A DNA stretch of 64,000 bases. It comes from an uncultured Opitutia bacterium (GTDB lineage Bacteria > Verrucomicrobiota > Verrucomicrobiia > Opitutales > Opitutaceae). Below are positions 7,895 to 17,637 of the stretch, piece by piece. The notes under the pieces are model-generated. The model saw nothing but the letters and a program-made list of their open reading frames with translations, did no database searches and was not told the DNA's origin. The stretch's first letter is position 1; every line of letters starts with the position of its first letter. The DNA lies in assembly GCA_903859715.1 (NCBI GenBank), contig CAIONS010000068.1, positions 1-64,000 on the forward strand, in the 5' to 3' direction. Position numbers and translations under genes: made by a program.

Positions 7895-8536
7895 TCAAGC
7901 CCGCACCGGGACTAACCCAAAGTCGGTGCGGAAAGCGGGACCCGCGCGAAATTCCCGGCGCAGCACCCACAGGCCGGTCATGATCACTGCAGCCGACAGC
8001 ACCCAGGCCCAGATCGGAAAGGAAAAACCGGCCGGATTGATCCGGCCGGAGGCCGCCATCAGGGGGAAAACCACGTAGAGCCCGCTGAAATCCAGCGACC
8101 AATGCGCGATGATGGGCGCATAGATCGAGTTCGTCCGGATCATCAGCCAAGCGAAGTAATAACTCAGCACGAATGCGACCGCCATCGTAGAAGGGCCCTT
8201 GCTGAGATGGGTCAGGGTAAAGAGGCCGGCGGAAAGCAGCAGGGCAAGCCACAGCGGACAATACCGCCGCAGAAGCTGCAGCAGCACTCCCCGGAAGATA
8301 AGCTCCTCTACCACCCAAAAGCCCGGCCGGAAGAGCAGCGCCTTGAGGGTTAAACGCTGGGCGATCCAGTTGTGCCAGTTCGCTTGATCCAAGCTCTCAC
8401 GGGTTTCCAAGTTCTGGCCGAGATGAGCCGACAGGGAGGCCCAGACAATCATCGCGAGACTGATGAAGCAGAGCCAGTAGATCGTCCGGAAGCTGATCGG
8501 CTCATGCGGAAGAACCGGATGGGGCGTCTTTTTCAT
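7895..8536 (-). CDS. CPBP-family intramembrane metalloprotease (Rce1/Abi-like)
   Basis: A 213-aa polytopic membrane protein of the CAAX-protease and bacteriocin-processing family. All family motifs are visible: the EExxxR motif in VVEELIFRGVLL (about residues 76-87), FTLTHLSKG with the second-motif histidine, and PIIAHWSLDF with the third-motif histidine. Lys-rich MKKTPHPVLPHEPIS precedes the first span. Located 5 bp before the ECF sigma gene, it is a candidate for intramembrane proteolysis of the downstream membrane partner, by analogy with site-2-protease sigma systems. It shares an N-terminal sequence pattern with the 49-aa peptide encoded just upstream. Confidence 0.9.
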   Translation of the reverse strand: MKKTPHPVLPHEPISFRTIYWLCFISLAMIVWASLSAHLGQNLETRESLDQANWHNWIAQRLTLKALLFRPGFWVVEELIFRGVLLQLLRRYCPLWLALLLSAGLFTLTHLSKGPSTMAVAFVLSYYFAWLMIRTNSIYAPIIAHWSLDFSGLYVVFPLMAASGRINPAGFSFPIWAWVLSAAVIMTGLWVLRREFRAGPAFRTDFGLVPVRA

Positions 8537-8542
8537 GACGCG

Positions 8543-8692
8543 TCAGCTCACTTTCTCCGCCAGTGCTGCGGGGTGCGAACACACCGACAGGTAGATCCAG
8601 GCGGCAGCGAAGGGACAAAGGAACAGGAGCCAGGTGTAAGTCCGGCGGCTGATCGGCTGACTGAACAGGACGTGCGACGCGGTTGTTTTCAT
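8543..8692 (-). CDS. Small membrane peptide, partial duplicate of protease N-terminus
   Basis: A 49-aa peptide with one hydrophobic span (TYTWLLFLCPFAAAWIYLSV). Its beginning, MKTTASHVLFSQPISRRTYTW, parallels that of the adjacent CPBP protease (MKKTPHPVLPHEPISFRTIYW); the shared pattern continues through the first span to W..LS. This points to a tandem duplication followed by truncation. It ends 6 bp before the protease start and is first in the sigma operon. It could be a decaying remnant or a functional small subunit or regulator of the protease. Confidence 0.55.
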   Translation of the reverse strand: MKTTASHVLFSQPISRRTYTWLLFLCPFAAAWIYLSVCSHPAALAEKVS

Positions 8693-8786
8693 GGTGGGAC
8701 TTTTCCTAATTAGGCACCGACGTCCCCGAAAACTTACATTGCGAACGCCGTGGCCGGGGAAAATCCGCTGCGATCGCAAAAACCAC

Positions 8787-8807
8787 TTGTCACCCAATAG
8801 GTGACAA
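8787..8807. promoter_or_regulatory. Perfect 8-bp-arm palindrome upstream of sigma operon
   Basis: TTGTCACC (8787-8794) and GGTGACAA (8800-8807) are perfect inverted arms around CAATA. It lies about 95 bp upstream of the first ATG of the sigma/protease operon and 109 bp beyond the gltD stop codon. Size and symmetry suit a dimeric repressor operator, but no regulator family is assigned. A further 10-bp palindrome, CCTAATTAGG, lies at about 8706-8715. Confidence 0.4.
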
Positions 8808-8840
8808 ACTTCAGAATGGCCTGGCGGATGAGGCCAATAA

Positions 8841-8871
8841 AAAGGCGCTCCCCGGTTGGAGGAGCGCCTGG
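8841..8871 (-). terminator. Terminator after gltD
   Basis: AGGCGCTCC (8843-8851) pairs with GGAGCGCCT (8861-8869) across a 9-nt loop. Read on the minus strand the hairpin is followed by TTTTTATT. It lies 48 bp after the gltD stop codon and should end the glutamate-synthase transcript. Confidence 0.8.
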
Positions 8872-8916
8872 AATTTTTCCGCGGGCCGAGGGTTGCGCAC
8901 CCGATCTGGTGGAGGC

Positions 8917-10398
8917 TTACGGCAGATCAGTTGAGCCCATCAGGTAGCGATCGCACTCGCGGGCGGCAGCGCGGCCTTCGTTGATCGCCCAGACCACGAG
9001 ACTCTGGCCGCGGCGGCAGTCGCCGGCGGCAAACACGCCCGGGAGACTCGTGCCGAACTTGCCGTAGTCCGCCTTGATGTTGCTGCGCGGGTCGGTCTCG
9101 ACGCCGATCTCCTTCAGCAACGCCTGTTCAGGCCCGAGGAAGCCCATCGCGAGGAGCACGAGCTGCGCGGGCCGCGTCTTTTCCGTGCCCGGCAGTTCCT
9201 GCGGCACGAACTGCCCCTTCTCATTTTTCCCCCACTTGATCTCGACGGTCACGAGTTCCTTCACGTGGCCGTGCTCATCCCCGATGAACTTCTTCACCGT
9301 CGTGACGTAAATACGCGGATCGGCGCCGAACTTTGCGGCGGCCTCTTCCTGACCGTAGTCCATCTTGTAGACCTTCGGCCATTCGGGCCAGGGGTTGTCC
9401 GCCGTGCGCTCCATCGGCGGCTTCGGCAGAATCTCGATCTGCAGCAGACTCTTGCAACCGTGGCGCATCGATGTGCCAACACAGTCCGTGCCAGTGTCGC
9501 CGCCACCGATGACGACGACATCCTTGCCGCCGCCGTGGATCGGGCTCGCGCCGTTGTTGCCGAGGACCGCCTTCGTGTTCGCGGTGAGAAACTCCATTGC
9601 GAAGTGCACGCCCTTCAATGCGCGGCCCTCGATCGGCAGGTCGCGCGGTTGCGTGGCGCCGGTGCAAATGACGGTGGCGTCGTATTCCTTCAGGAAGATC
9701 TGCGGCTCGACGTTGTCGCCGACGTTGGCGTTGCAGATGAACTTGATGCCCTCCTGCTCCATGAGCTTGATGCGGCGGAGGACGACCTCCTGCTTGTCGA
9801 GCTTCATGTTCGGGATGCCGTACATCAGCAGGCCGCCCGGACGGTCAGCGCGCTCGAAGACAGTGACGGTATGGCCGGCGAGATTGAGCTGGGCCGCCGC
9901 GGACAGGCCGGCGGGGCCGGAACCGATGACGGCGACCTTCTTGCCCGTGCGGACCTTGGGCGCGGCAGGCAGGACCCAGCCTTCATCCCAGCCGCGGTCG
10001 GTGATGGCCGCCTCGATATTCTTGATCGTGACCGGCGGGTTGTTGATCCCGAGGACGCACGAGCCCTCGCACGGCGCGGGACAGACGCGGCCGGTGAACT
10101 CGGGGAAATTGTTCGTCTTGTGCAGGCGGGCGAGCGCTTCCTTCCACAGGCCGCGGTAAACGAGATCGTTCCACTCGGGGATGAGGTTGTTGATGGGGCA
10201 ACCCGACGCCATGCCACCGATCAGCTTGCCCGTGTGGCAGAACGGCACGCCGCAATCCATGCAGCGGGCTCCCTGGTTGCGGAGCTTCTTCGTCTCCATG
10301 TGGTGGTGGAATTCCTTCCAGTCACGCACGCGCTCCGCCGGCGGGCGGTCGACGGGAAGCTCGCGGAGATATTCAATGAAGCCGGTAGGTTTGCCCAT
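8917..10398 (-). CDS. gltD: Glutamate synthase (NADPH) small subunit
   Basis: A 493-aa flavoprotein that passes electrons from NAD(P)H to the large subunit for glutamate formation from glutamine and 2-oxoglutarate. The N-terminus opens [14 protein letters not shown] and carries two iron-sulfur cysteine clusters ([12 protein letters not shown] near residue 46, and [12 protein letters not shown] near 107). Two dinucleotide folds follow, [18 protein letters not shown] for FAD and [13 protein letters not shown] for NAD(P)H, with a final [20 protein letters not shown]. It lies 100 bp downstream of gltB on the same strand; the gap contains a palindromic repeat. Confidence 0.96.
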   Translation of the reverse strand: MGKPTGFIEYLRELPVDRPPAERVRDWKEFHHHMETKKLRNQGARCMDCGVPFCHTGKLIGGMASGCPINNLIPEWNDLVYRGLWKEALARLHKTNNFPEFTGRVCPAPCEGSCVLGINNPPVTIKNIEAAITDRGWDEGWVLPAAPKVRTGKKVAVIGSGPAGLSAAAQLNLAGHTVTVFERADRPGGLLMYGIPNMKLDKQEVVLRRIKLMEQEGIKFICNANVGDNVEPQIFLKEYDATVICTGATQPRDLPIEGRALKGVHFAMEFLTANTKAVLGNNGASPIHGGGKDVVVIGGGDTGTDCVGTSMRHGCKSLLQIEILPKPPMERTADNPWPEWPKVYKMDYGQEEAAAKFGADPRIYVTTVKKFIGDEHGHVKELVTVEIKWGKNEKGQFVPQELPGTEKTRPAQLVLLAMGFLGPEQALLKEIGVETDPRSNIKADYGKFGTSLPGVFAAGDCRRGQSLVVWAINEGRAAARECDRYLMGSTDLP

Positions 10399-10413
10399 TT
10401 CAGGAGGGGTTAG

Positions 10414-10497
10414 GTCTTACGTGTTAGGGGTTACGAGCAAACGAATGCAGCGGTGGTGGTGTGGCTAAAACGTAATGCATAAAACTTAACACGCCGC
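10414..10497. repeat. Inverted repeat between gltB and gltD
   Basis: The spacer holds short facing arms: ACGTGTTA against TAACACG at the outer edge, and TTACG against CGTAA inside, within an AT-richer patch. It resembles the other palindromic intergenic units here but has its own sequence. Being inside the gltBD operon it would be transcribed and could affect mRNA stability. Confidence 0.4.
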
Positions 10498-10498
10498 A

Positions 10499-13400
10499 TC
10501 AATTCCCGCCCACGCGCGAAAGGTCGCGGGCGTTGTCTTCGAAGGCGGCCATGATGGCTTCGTCGCCGGTCAGGCCCTGCGCCTGCGCGCGGTCGATGGA
10601 CGCAAGCATGCGCTTATAGTCCTTGGGCATGACCTTGACGAATTTCGGCACGTATTGGGCCCAGGCCGCGAGGATCTGCTGGGCGCGGGTGCTCTTGGTG
10701 TAGTCAAAGTGGCGCTCGATGAGATCGTGGACGGCGGCGATTTCCGCCGTGGACTCAAGTTTCTCGATGCCGACCATCTGGAGGTTGACGCGTTGGGCGA
10801 AGTCGCCGGTCTCATCCAGCACGTAGCCAATGCCACCCGACATGCCGGCGCCAAAGTTGCGGCCCGCCGTGCCAAGAATAACGACGCGGCCGCCGGTCAT
10901 GTATTCGCAGCCGTTGTCACCGATGCCCTCGACGACCGCGCTGACGCCGGAGTTGCGGACGGCAAATCGTTCGCCGGCCATGCCGCGGATGTAGACTTCG
11001 CCGGCGGTCGCGCCGTAGAGCGCGACGTTGCCGATGATCATGTTTTCCTCGGCCTTGAACGTGGCAGAGGAGGACGGGTAGATGATGATCTTGCCGCCTG
11101 AGAGGCCCTTGCCGACGTAGTCGTTGGCGTCGCCCTCGATGGAGAACGTCATGCCCTTCGTCATGAAGGCGCCGAAACTCTGGCCGGCGGATCCCTTGAA
11201 GCGGATTCGGATGGTGTCATCCGGCAGGCCCTTGGCGCCGTGTTTCTTGGTGATCTCGTGGCTGGTGATCGTGCCGACGACGCGGTTGACGTTGCGGATC
11301 GGCAGCTCGGCGACGACTTTCTCGCCGCGCTCGATCGCCGGCTCGCACAAACCAAGGAGCGTCGTGAGGTCGAGCGACTTGTCGAGGCCGTGATCCTGCT
11401 TGGTCGAGCAGAAGCGGCCGACCTCGGGCCCAACCTCGGGCGAATAGAGGATGTTGGAGAAATCCAGCCCCTTGGCCTTCCAATGGTCGACGGCCTGCTT
11501 CGGCTCGAGGTAGCCGACCTGGCCGACCATTTCCTCGATCGTGCGGAAACCGAGCTGCGCCATGATCTCGCGCACTTCCTCCGCGATGAACTTCATGAAG
11601 TTCACCACGTGCTCGGGCTTGCCGGCAAACTTGGCGCGGAGCTTCGGGTCCTGCGTGGCCACGCCGGCAGGACACGTGTTGAGATGGCAGACGCGCATCA
11701 TGATGCAGCCCGTCGCGACGAGCGGCGCGGTGGCAAAACCGAATTCCTCGGCGCCCAGCAGCGCGGCGATGACGACATCGCGGCCAGTCTTGAGCTGGCC
11801 ATCGGTCTCGACGGCAATGCGGCTGCGAAGATTGTTGAGCACCAGCGTCTGGTGGGTCTCGGCCAGGCCGAGCTCCCAAGGCAGGCCGGCGTGCTGCAGC
11901 GAGGTCAGCGGCGACGAACCGGTGCCGCCGTCGTAACCCGAGATCAGCACAACGTCGGCGTGCGCCTTGGCAACGCCCGCGGCGATGGTGCCGACGCCGA
12001 CCTCGGACACGAGCTTCACACTCACGCGCGCGTGGCGGTTGCTGTTCTTCAGGTCGTGAATGAGCTCCGCGAGATCCTCGATGGAATAGATGTCGTGGTG
12101 CGGCGGCGGAGAGATGAGGCCGACGCCAGGCGTGGTGCCGCGGGTCTTGGCGATCCACGGATAGACCTTGGTGCCGGGCAGCTGGCCGCCCTCGCCGGGC
12201 TTGGCGCCCTGCGCCATCTTGATCTGAAGTTCCTTCGCGCTCGCAAGGTACTCGCTCGTCACGCCGAACCGGCCGGCCGCAACCTGCTTGATCGCGGAGT
12301 TCTTCGAATCGCCGTTGGCCATCACCGTGAAGCGGTCGGAATCCTCGCCGCCCTCGCCGGTGTTGGACTTGCCGCCGATGCGGTTCATCGCGATGGCGAG
12401 CGTCTCGTGCGCCTCCTTCGAGATGGAGCCGTAGGACATCGCGCCGGTCTTGAACCGCTTCATGATAGTTTCCACCGACTCGACCTCCTCGATCGGGATC
12501 GCGGTAGAGGCCTTGAATTCGAGCAGGCTGCGGAGCGTGCAGAGCGTGCGGCCCTGCTCGTTGATAAGCTTGGTGAAATTCTTGAACGACGCGTAGCTGC
12601 CGGTGCGCGTCGCCCGCTGCAGGTGATGGATCGACTCGGGCGTAAACAGGTGCGCCTCACCCTCGGCGCGCCACTGGTAAATGCCGCCGACGGGCAGCAC
12701 GTGCCCGTCGACCTGACGGTCGGCGTAGGCGGCATGGTGCCGCGCGAGCACTTCCTGAGCGATGACGTCGAGACCGATGCCGCCGACGCGCGATGCGGTC
12801 CAGGTGAAATAGTGGTCGATGACATCCTGCCGCAAACCGAGCGCCTCGAACACCTGTGCGCCGCGGTAACTCTGGATCGCGGAGATGCCCATCTTCGACA
12901 TGACCTTGATGACGCCCTTCGAGGCGGCCTTGACCATGTTTTTGCAGGCGGTCTTATGGTCGATGCCCGTGAGCGAGCCCTCGCGGATCATGTCGTCGAT
13001 TGTCTCGAACGCCACGTAGGGATTGATCGCGCTCACGCCGTAACCGATGAGCAGCGCGAAATGGTGCACCTCGCGGGCCTCGCCCGTCTCGATGATCAGG
13101 CTGGCGCGCGTGCGCAGGCCTTCGCGGATGAGATAGTGGTGCAGGCCGGCCACCGCGAGCAGCGCAGGAATGGGCGCGAATTCCTTGCTGACGCCGCGGT
13201 CGCTGAGGATGAGGACGTTGATTTCCTCCTCTTCGATCATGCGCCGGGCCATCATGCAGATTTCCTCCATCGACTTCGCGAGGCCCTTCTCGCCGCGCGC
13301 GACGCGGAACAGCGACGGCAGCACGCCCATCTTCAGGCCGGGCAAGTCGGTGCGCCGGATCTTGGCGAATTCCTCGTTGGTGAGGACGGGCCACTTCAAC

Positions 13401-15136
13401 TCAACGCGACGGCAGGCGGTCGGTTGCGGATCGAGGAGGTTGCCCTCGGAACCGAGGCGGGTTTCGGCGGAGATGACGATTTCCTCGCGAATCGAGTCGA
13501 TCGGCGGGTTGGTGACCTGCGCGAAGAGCTGCTTGAAATAATCGTAGAGCAGGCGCGGCTTGTTCGAGAGCACGGCGAGGGCGCCGTCGTTGCCCATCGA
13601 GCCGAGGGCCTCGACGCCGTCGCGCGCCATCGGCGCGAGAATGGCGCGCTCGTCCTCGTAAGTGTACCCAAACGCAATCTGCCGCTGGAGCAGCGTTTCG
13701 TGGTCAGGCACCGGCACGGAGGGCGCGGCGGGCAAGTCTTCCAAGTGCACCAGATGTTCGTTGAGCCACTGGCGATAGGGCCGCTGGCTGGCGAACTGCT
13801 GCTTGATTTCCTCGTCCTCGATGATGCGACCCTGCTCGGTGTCCACGAGGAACATGCGGCCGGGCTGGAGCCGGCCCTTGCGAAGGACGTTTTCCGGTGG
13901 GATATCGAGCACCCCGGTTTCCGACGCCATGATCACAAGACCGTCCTTGGTCACGCAGTAGCGCGAAGGCCGCAGGCCGTTGCGGTCCAGGATCGCCCCG
14001 ATCTGCTTGCCATCAGTAAACGCGATGGCGGCAGGGCCGTCCCACGGCTCCATGAGGCAGGCGTGATACTGATAGAAGGCGCGGCGCGCGTCGTCCATAT
14101 GCTGATCGCCCGACCACGGCTCGGGAATCATCATCATGATCGCATGCGCGAGCGGCCGGCCGGCAAGGACGAGGAGCTCGAGCGTGTTGTCGAACATCGC
14201 CGAGTCGCTGCCGTTCGGGTTGACGATCGGGAGGGCCTTCTTGATGTCGTCGCCAAACAGTTCCGACTCGAAGCGCGCCTCGCGGGCGTGCATCCAGTTG
14301 ATGTTGCCGCGGAGCGTGTTGATTTCGCCGTTGTGCGCGACGTAGCGGTAGGGATGCGCCCGGTCCCAGCTGGGAAAGGTGTTCGTCGAGAAACGCGAGT
14401 GCACAAGGCCGATCGCCGTCTCCATCGCGGGGTTCTGCAGGTCGGGGAAATATTTCCCGAGCTGGTCGGTCAGCAGCATGCCCTTGTAGACGATCGTCTG
14501 ACAGGAAAGACTGGCAACATACCAGGATTCGGCGCCGCCCAGCGTGGACGTGCGGATCTCGCTGTAGCCGCGCTTGCGGATAATGTAGAGCTTGCGCTCG
14601 AACGCCATGTCGTCGGCCAGCGCCGGATTGCGCCCGATGAACGCCTGGCGCATGAACGGTTCGCAGGACTTGGCGGTCTCGCCCAGCGTGGAGTTGTCGG
14701 TCGGCACCGTGCGCCAGCCGAGGAAGGTCTGGCCCTCGGACTGCACGATCCGCTCGAAGGTCTGCTCGATCTTGCGGCGGATCGTCGGGTTGCGCGGGAG
14801 AAAAATGAGTCCGGCACCGTACTGGCCGGGACCGGGCAGCGTGATGCGCGCCTTCTTGGCCGCCTCCTGGAAAAACTTGTGCGGGAGTTGCAGCAGGACG
14901 CCGGCGCCGTCGCCGGTGTTGGGCTCGCTGCCGGCGGCGCCGCGGTGATCGAGATTCGTCAGCACCTGCAGCGCATCCTTGAGAATCTGGTGGGACTTGC
15001 GCCCGTGCATGTCGGCGACGAAACCGACGCCGCAGGCATCATGCTCAAACCACGGATCGTAGAGGCCCTGCTTGGCCGGACGGCCGGGCAGAGCGGCCGG
15101 GTGGGACAGGGAATCAGGCTGAGGTGCGTTCGGCAT
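10499..15136 (-). CDS. gltB: Glutamate synthase large subunit
   Basis: A 1545-aa enzyme that hydrolyses glutamine, channels ammonia and forms glutamate from 2-oxoglutarate. The N-terminal class II amidotransferase domain is preceded by a short propeptide; the nucleophile is expected to be the cysteine in EHDACGVGF. Central and FMN-binding domains follow, with the 3Fe-4S ligand stretch [19 protein letters not shown] and the typical [11 protein letters not shown] and [10 protein letters not shown] blocks. The C-terminal beta-helix GXXGXXXG domain contains [23 protein letters not shown] 15136 (MPNAPQ) is preferred; a GTG at 15175 would add 13 residues. It is upstream of gltD. Confidence 0.96.
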   Translation of the reverse strand: MPNAPQPDSLSHPAALPGRPAKQGLYDPWFEHDACGVGFVADMHGRKSHQILKDALQVLTNLDHRGAAGSEPNTGDGAGVLLQLPHKFFQEAAKKARITLPGPGQYGAGLIFLPRNPTIRRKIEQTFERIVQSEGQTFLGWRTVPTDNSTLGETAKSCEPFMRQAFIGRNPALADDMAFERKLYIIRKRGYSEIRTSTLGGAESWYVASLSCQTIVYKGMLLTDQLGKYFPDLQNPAMETAIGLVHSRFSTNTFPSWDRAHPYRYVAHNGEINTLRGNINWMHAREARFESELFGDDIKKALPIVNPNGSDSAMFDNTLELLVLAGRPLAHAIMMMIPEPWSGDQHMDDARRAFYQYHACLMEPWDGPAAIAFTDGKQIGAILDRNGLRPSRYCVTKDGLVIMASETGVLDIPPENVLRKGRLQPGRMFLVDTEQGRIIEDEEIKQQFASQRPYRQWLNEHLVHLEDLPAAPSVPVPDHETLLQRQIAFGYTYEDERAILAPMARDGVEALGSMGNDGALAVLSNKPRLLYDYFKQLFAQVTNPPIDSIREEIVISAETRLGSEGNLLDPQPTACRRVELKWPVLTNEEFAKIRRTDLPGLKMGVLPSLFRVARGEKGLAKSMEEICMMARRMIEEEEINVLILSDRGVSKEFAPIPALLAVAGLHHYLIREGLRTRASLIIETGEAREVHHFALLIGYGVSAINPYVAFETIDDMIREGSLTGIDHKTACKNMVKAASKGVIKVMSKMGISAIQSYRGAQVFEALGLRQDVIDHYFTWTASRVGGIGLDVIAQEVLARHHAAYADRQVDGHVLPVGGIYQWRAEGEAHLFTPESIHHLQRATRTGSYASFKNFTKLINEQGRTLCTLRSLLEFKASTAIPIEEVESVETIMKRFKTGAMSYGSISKEAHETLAIAMNRIGGKSNTGEGGEDSDRFTVMANGDSKNSAIKQVAAGRFGVTSEYLASAKELQIKMAQGAKPGEGGQLPGTKVYPWIAKTRGTTPGVGLISPPPHHDIYSIEDLAELIHDLKNSNRHARVSVKLVSEVGVGTIAAGVAKAHADVVLISGYDGGTGSSPLTSLQHAGLPWELGLAETHQTLVLNNLRSRIAVETDGQLKTGRDVVIAALLGAEEFGFATAPLVATGCIMMRVCHLNTCPAGVATQDPKLRAKFAGKPEHVVNFMKFIAEEVREIMAQLGFRTIEEMVGQVGYLEPKQAVDHWKAKGLDFSNILYSPEVGPEVGRFCSTKQDHGLDKSLDLTTLLGLCEPAIERGEKVVAELPIRNVNRVVGTITSHEITKKHGAKGLPDDTIRIRFKGSAGQSFGAFMTKGMTFSIEGDANDYVGKGLSGGKIIIYPSSSATFKAEENMIIGNVALYGATAGEVYIRGMAGERFAVRNSGVSAVVEGIGDNGCEYMTGGRVVILGTAGRNFGAGMSGGIGYVLDETGDFAQRVNLQMVGIEKLESTAEIAAVHDLIERHFDYTKSTRAQQILAAWAQYVPKFVKVMPKDYKRMLASIDRAQAQGLTGDEAIMAAFEDNARDLSRVGGN

Positions 15137-15225
15137 CGAGGGGGAAACTGATTTCAGGAGCTGGACTTGTGCCACCGCGCAGGCGGAGGCGGGGCGATTT
15201 TTGCAGGGGGTGCTGGCGTGGGGAC

Positions 15226-15260
15226 AAAAAAAAGGCCGGTCGCATTTGCGAGAGCCGGCC
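15226..15260 (-). terminator. Terminator after glutaredoxin gene
   Basis: GGCCGG (15234-15239) pairs with CCGGCC (15255-15260), with an inner CGC/GCG stem. On the minus strand it is followed by eight T residues (the A-run at 15226-15233). It lies 32 bp beyond the glutaredoxin stop codon and separates it from gltB. Confidence 0.8.
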
Positions 15261-15292
15261 CGGAGCGTGGTTAGTGCGGAGAGCTCTCAGCG

Positions 15293-15628
15293 TTAGAAGA
15301 AACGGATCGTTTTAGTGGCCATTTTGGCGTGTTCCTCGTCCGAGCAGCCCGCATTGGTCGGGACCTCGGACGCCAGGTCGGTGGATTTCACCAGATCGTT
15401 GCTGAGCAGGTAATTTTCCACTTCTTCCCCGGACACGTCGGCCAGCATCACGCCATCGATCTCGACGCAGGGCGAGAGGGGCTGGCCGGACTTCTGCACC
15501 ATCTCCGCATAATTCGCGCGATTGTTGATGATATCGATATCCTCAAAAGCGAGGTGATGCTTGCGCATGATCGCACGGACGCCATTGGACCAGCCGCAGG
15601 AGGGCTTGAGATAGGCTTTGATGTTCAT
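15293..15628 (-). CDS. Glutaredoxin-family protein (CGWS)
   Basis: A 111-aa thioredoxin-fold protein. The active-site motif is CGWS (KPSCGWSNGVRAIM), a monothiol variant close to the CGFS class. The expected cis-proline region reads SGQPLSPCVEIDGVML, with an extra cysteine after the proline. A C-terminal extension of about 30 residues contains one more cysteine and ends TKTIRFF. Monothiol glutaredoxins handle glutathione mixed disulfides or [2Fe-2S] clusters, so a role with the Fe-S glutamate synthase encoded next door is possible but unproven. ATG 15628 is used; the in-frame upstream stretch lacks family residues. Confidence 0.85.
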   Translation of the reverse strand: MNIKAYLKPSCGWSNGVRAIMRKHHLAFEDIDIINNRANYAEMVQKSGQPLSPCVEIDGVMLADVSGEEVENYLLSNDLVKSTDLASEVPTNAGCSDEEHAKMATKTIRFF

Positions 15629-15712
15629 GCGATAGGATGGATGAGACGCTAAGTGGCGCAAGGTATAGGGCGCGTTTTCCGGCGGGCAAGCGGAAGTTTT
15701 GCGAAACTTCCG

Positions 15713-16540
15713 TCATATGCGCCGCAGGCCGCGCCGGAACTCCGTCGGCGTCTGCCCGGTTTTCTGCCGGAACTGCCGCGAGAAAAAAAAGATGTCCCGA
15801 AACCCGAGCGCCTCCGCGATCATGCCGATGGTGAGGTCGGATTCGGAGAGCAGCTGGCGCGCCCGCTCGATCCGGGCGTTGATGATGTAGTCCTGCGGAC
15901 GCGCGCCGGTGACCTTGAGGAAAACCCGCGAAAAATGATCGACGCTGTAGCCGGCCTTGCGCGCGAGCGCGGCGATGGGCGCCACGCGCCCGGGACTTTC
16001 CCTGATCTGCGCGGCCGCCTGCAGGATGACATCACGGTGGTGCTGGTCGAGGCCGGGCGCGTCCATGCCCGCTGTCGCCGTGTGCTCGCGCGCCAGCTCC
16101 ATCAGCAGTGCTCCCATCAGCCCGGCCGCCACGTCCGCCGCCGCCGGCTCCGCGCGCAGCTCGATCACCCGCCGCATCATGACGTCCACCAGTTCGAGCT
16201 GACGGGTGCGCAGGATCTCGAACGGCGGCTTGAAAGCGGATAAAGGCAAATTTCGCCCGGAGGACTGCAGCGTGAAGTGGATATAATTCACCCCGAGGGG
16301 TGCCGTCAGCTCCTGCTCCGCCTCATAAGCGTGCCCGGGCCGCATCCACACGCAGGTGCCCGGCACAAGCACCAGCCCGGTCTTGCCCACCTTCATCCGG
16401 CCGCGCCCCGCCCAGACAAACCACAGGTCATAGTCGTGCAGACCGCGCACCCAGTCCGGCCCCAGATGCCAGCCGGGCTCGCAACGCACGCGGCCCGCCT
16501 GGCCCAGTTTCACGGAGCACGATTGACCGGAGAGTTTCAT
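15713..16540 (-). CDS. AraC-family transcriptional regulator
   Basis: A 275-aa regulator with an N-terminal cupin-like domain (the LHDYDLWFVWAGRGRMKV and PGTCVWMRPGHAYEAEQ strands). The C-terminal double helix-turn-helix domain includes PIAALARKAGYSVDHFSRVF, then SDLTIGMIAEALGFRDIFFF and the closing GQTPTEFRRGL. It is divergent from a PhyH oxygenase gene 83 bp away. In that gap TACAAAG (16554-16560) faces CTTTGTG (16594-16600), a possible pair of operator half-sites. This repeats the AraC/PhyH arrangement at 0.1-2.0 kb, although the two regulators are not close copies. Confidence 0.9.
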   Translation of the reverse strand: MKLSGQSCSVKLGQAGRVRCEPGWHLGPDWVRGLHDYDLWFVWAGRGRMKVGKTGLVLVPGTCVWMRPGHAYEAEQELTAPLGVNYIHFTLQSSGRNLPLSAFKPPFEILRTRQLELVDVMMRRVIELRAEPAAADVAAGLMGALLMELAREHTATAGMDAPGLDQHHRDVILQAAAQIRESPGRVAPIAALARKAGYSVDHFSRVFLKVTGARPQDYIINARIERARQLLSESDLTIGMIAEALGFRDIFFFSRQFRQKTGQTPTEFRRGLRRI

Positions 16541-16623
16541 GAGAGCGGATAACTACAAAGAAATAGCGGGGCGATGCATGGCCAGCCAAATCACTTTGTG
16601 GCAGGGTATCCTATCCCCAACCC

Positions 16624-17487
16624 ATGAGCGCCACCCCTACCCTCCCGCAGTTTGATCCCGGTGCAGAAATGCACGCTCCCGAACTTTACCAGCCCACGGG
16701 CATCGGCCACAGCGTGGAGACCTTCGATGATATTACCGCGGACGACATCCGTTTTTATCACGAGCAGGGCTATCTCATGGTGCGCCAGGCTTTCACGCCG
16801 GCCGAAGTCGCGGATTCGATTGCCGGGCTCACCGCCCTGATCATGGGCAGCCGGCCGGATTTCACCGGCATCTGGTTTGAGGCCCAGATCCGCGAAAAGG
16901 TCGAAACCCTCACGGTCGAGCAGCGCCTCGACGCCGTGCGCAAGCTGGCCACCTTCGGTGATTACGAGCCCCGCCTGCGTGCCATCGCCCTCCACCAGAA
17001 GATGCTCGCACAGATCAGCCGCCTGATGGGCGGCCTGCAGCCGGAACTCTTTCAGGAAATGGCCTTGATCAAGCCGCCCCGGCTCGGCCGCGAGAAACCC
17101 TGGCATCAGGATCAGGCCTATTTTGAATATCCCCTCGGCACGCCCGTGGTCGGCGTGTGGATCGCGCTCGACGAGGCGACGATCGCCAACGGCTGCATGC
17201 AATTCCTCCCCGGCGCCCACCGGAACGGCCCGCTCATCCATTTTCAGCGCCGCGACTGGCAGATCTGCGACAACCAGATGATGGGATCCCGCTCCGTCGC
17301 GGCCCCGCTGAAACCGGGCGGGCTGCTGTTATTCGACGGTCTGCTGCCGCACGGCACGCCGCACAACTCCTCCCCGAGCCGCCGGCGCGCCCTGCAGTTT
17401 CACTACGCCCCGGTCGGCACGAAAAAAGACGCCCCCGAGGTGCGCCTGCAGCATTTCGGCGCCGAGGGGAAGAATGTGACGTGCTGA
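16624..17487 (+). CDS. PhyH-family Fe(II)/2-oxoglutarate dioxygenase
   Basis: A 287-aa phytanoyl-CoA dioxygenase family protein with a complete facial triad: His161-Gln-Asp163 in KPWHQDQAYFEYP and a distal histidine at 243 or 247 (LLPHGTPHNSS). A likely 2-oxoglutarate arginine follows at 254-255. The family block CMQFLPGAHRNGPL lies between them. Unlike the PhyH protein at the window start, the Asp ligand is intact, so this one should be a hydroxylase. The substrate is unknown. It is presumably controlled by the divergent AraC gene, and its stop codon is followed within 3 bp by a mobile-looking repeat. Confidence 0.88.
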   Translation: MSATPTLPQFDPGAEMHAPELYQPTGIGHSVETFDDITADDIRFYHEQGYLMVRQAFTPAEVADSIAGLTALIMGSRPDFTGIWFEAQIREKVETLTVEQRLDAVRKLATFGDYEPRLRAIALHQKMLAQISRLMGGLQPELFQEMALIKPPRLGREKPWHQDQAYFEYPLGTPVVGVWIALDEATIANGCMQFLPGAHRNGPLIHFQRRDWQICDNQMMGSRSVAAPLKPGGLLLFDGLLPHGTPHNSSPSRRRALQFHYAPVGTKKDAPEVRLQHFGAEGKNVTC

Positions 17488-17490
17488 CCA

Positions 17491-17595
17491 TGTAGGGCGG
17501 GGTCGCTGACCCCGCCTGCCTTGGTTGCGGGTAGGGCGAATCCTCCGGATGAGCCGGCCGCGAATGCTTGGCGGGGTCAGCGACCCCGCCCTACA
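17491..17595. repeat. 105-bp element with perfect 26-bp terminal inverted repeats
   Basis: The arm at 17491-17516, starting TGTAGGGCGGGGTCGC, is an exact reverse complement of 17570-17595. Each arm holds its own palindrome (GGCGGGGTC/GACCCCGCC). The 53-bp centre contains a CGGCTCATCCGGAGGATTCG stretch (minus strand) shared with the element at 35465-35562. The organisation fits a REP/MITE-type non-autonomous element; no transposase is in the window. Confidence 0.8.
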
Positions 17596-17637
17596 ATTTC
17601 CTAGCCGCGCCGCGCGCGCTCGCCTATCACGCACGGG

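Noticed and set aside
11240-15151. A 1303-aa open frame on the plus strand, opposite gltB
   Set aside because: It mirrors the gltB codon structure, has low-complexity Asp/Val/Arg/Ala-rich composition and no domains. Long antisense frames are expected in GC-rich coding DNA.
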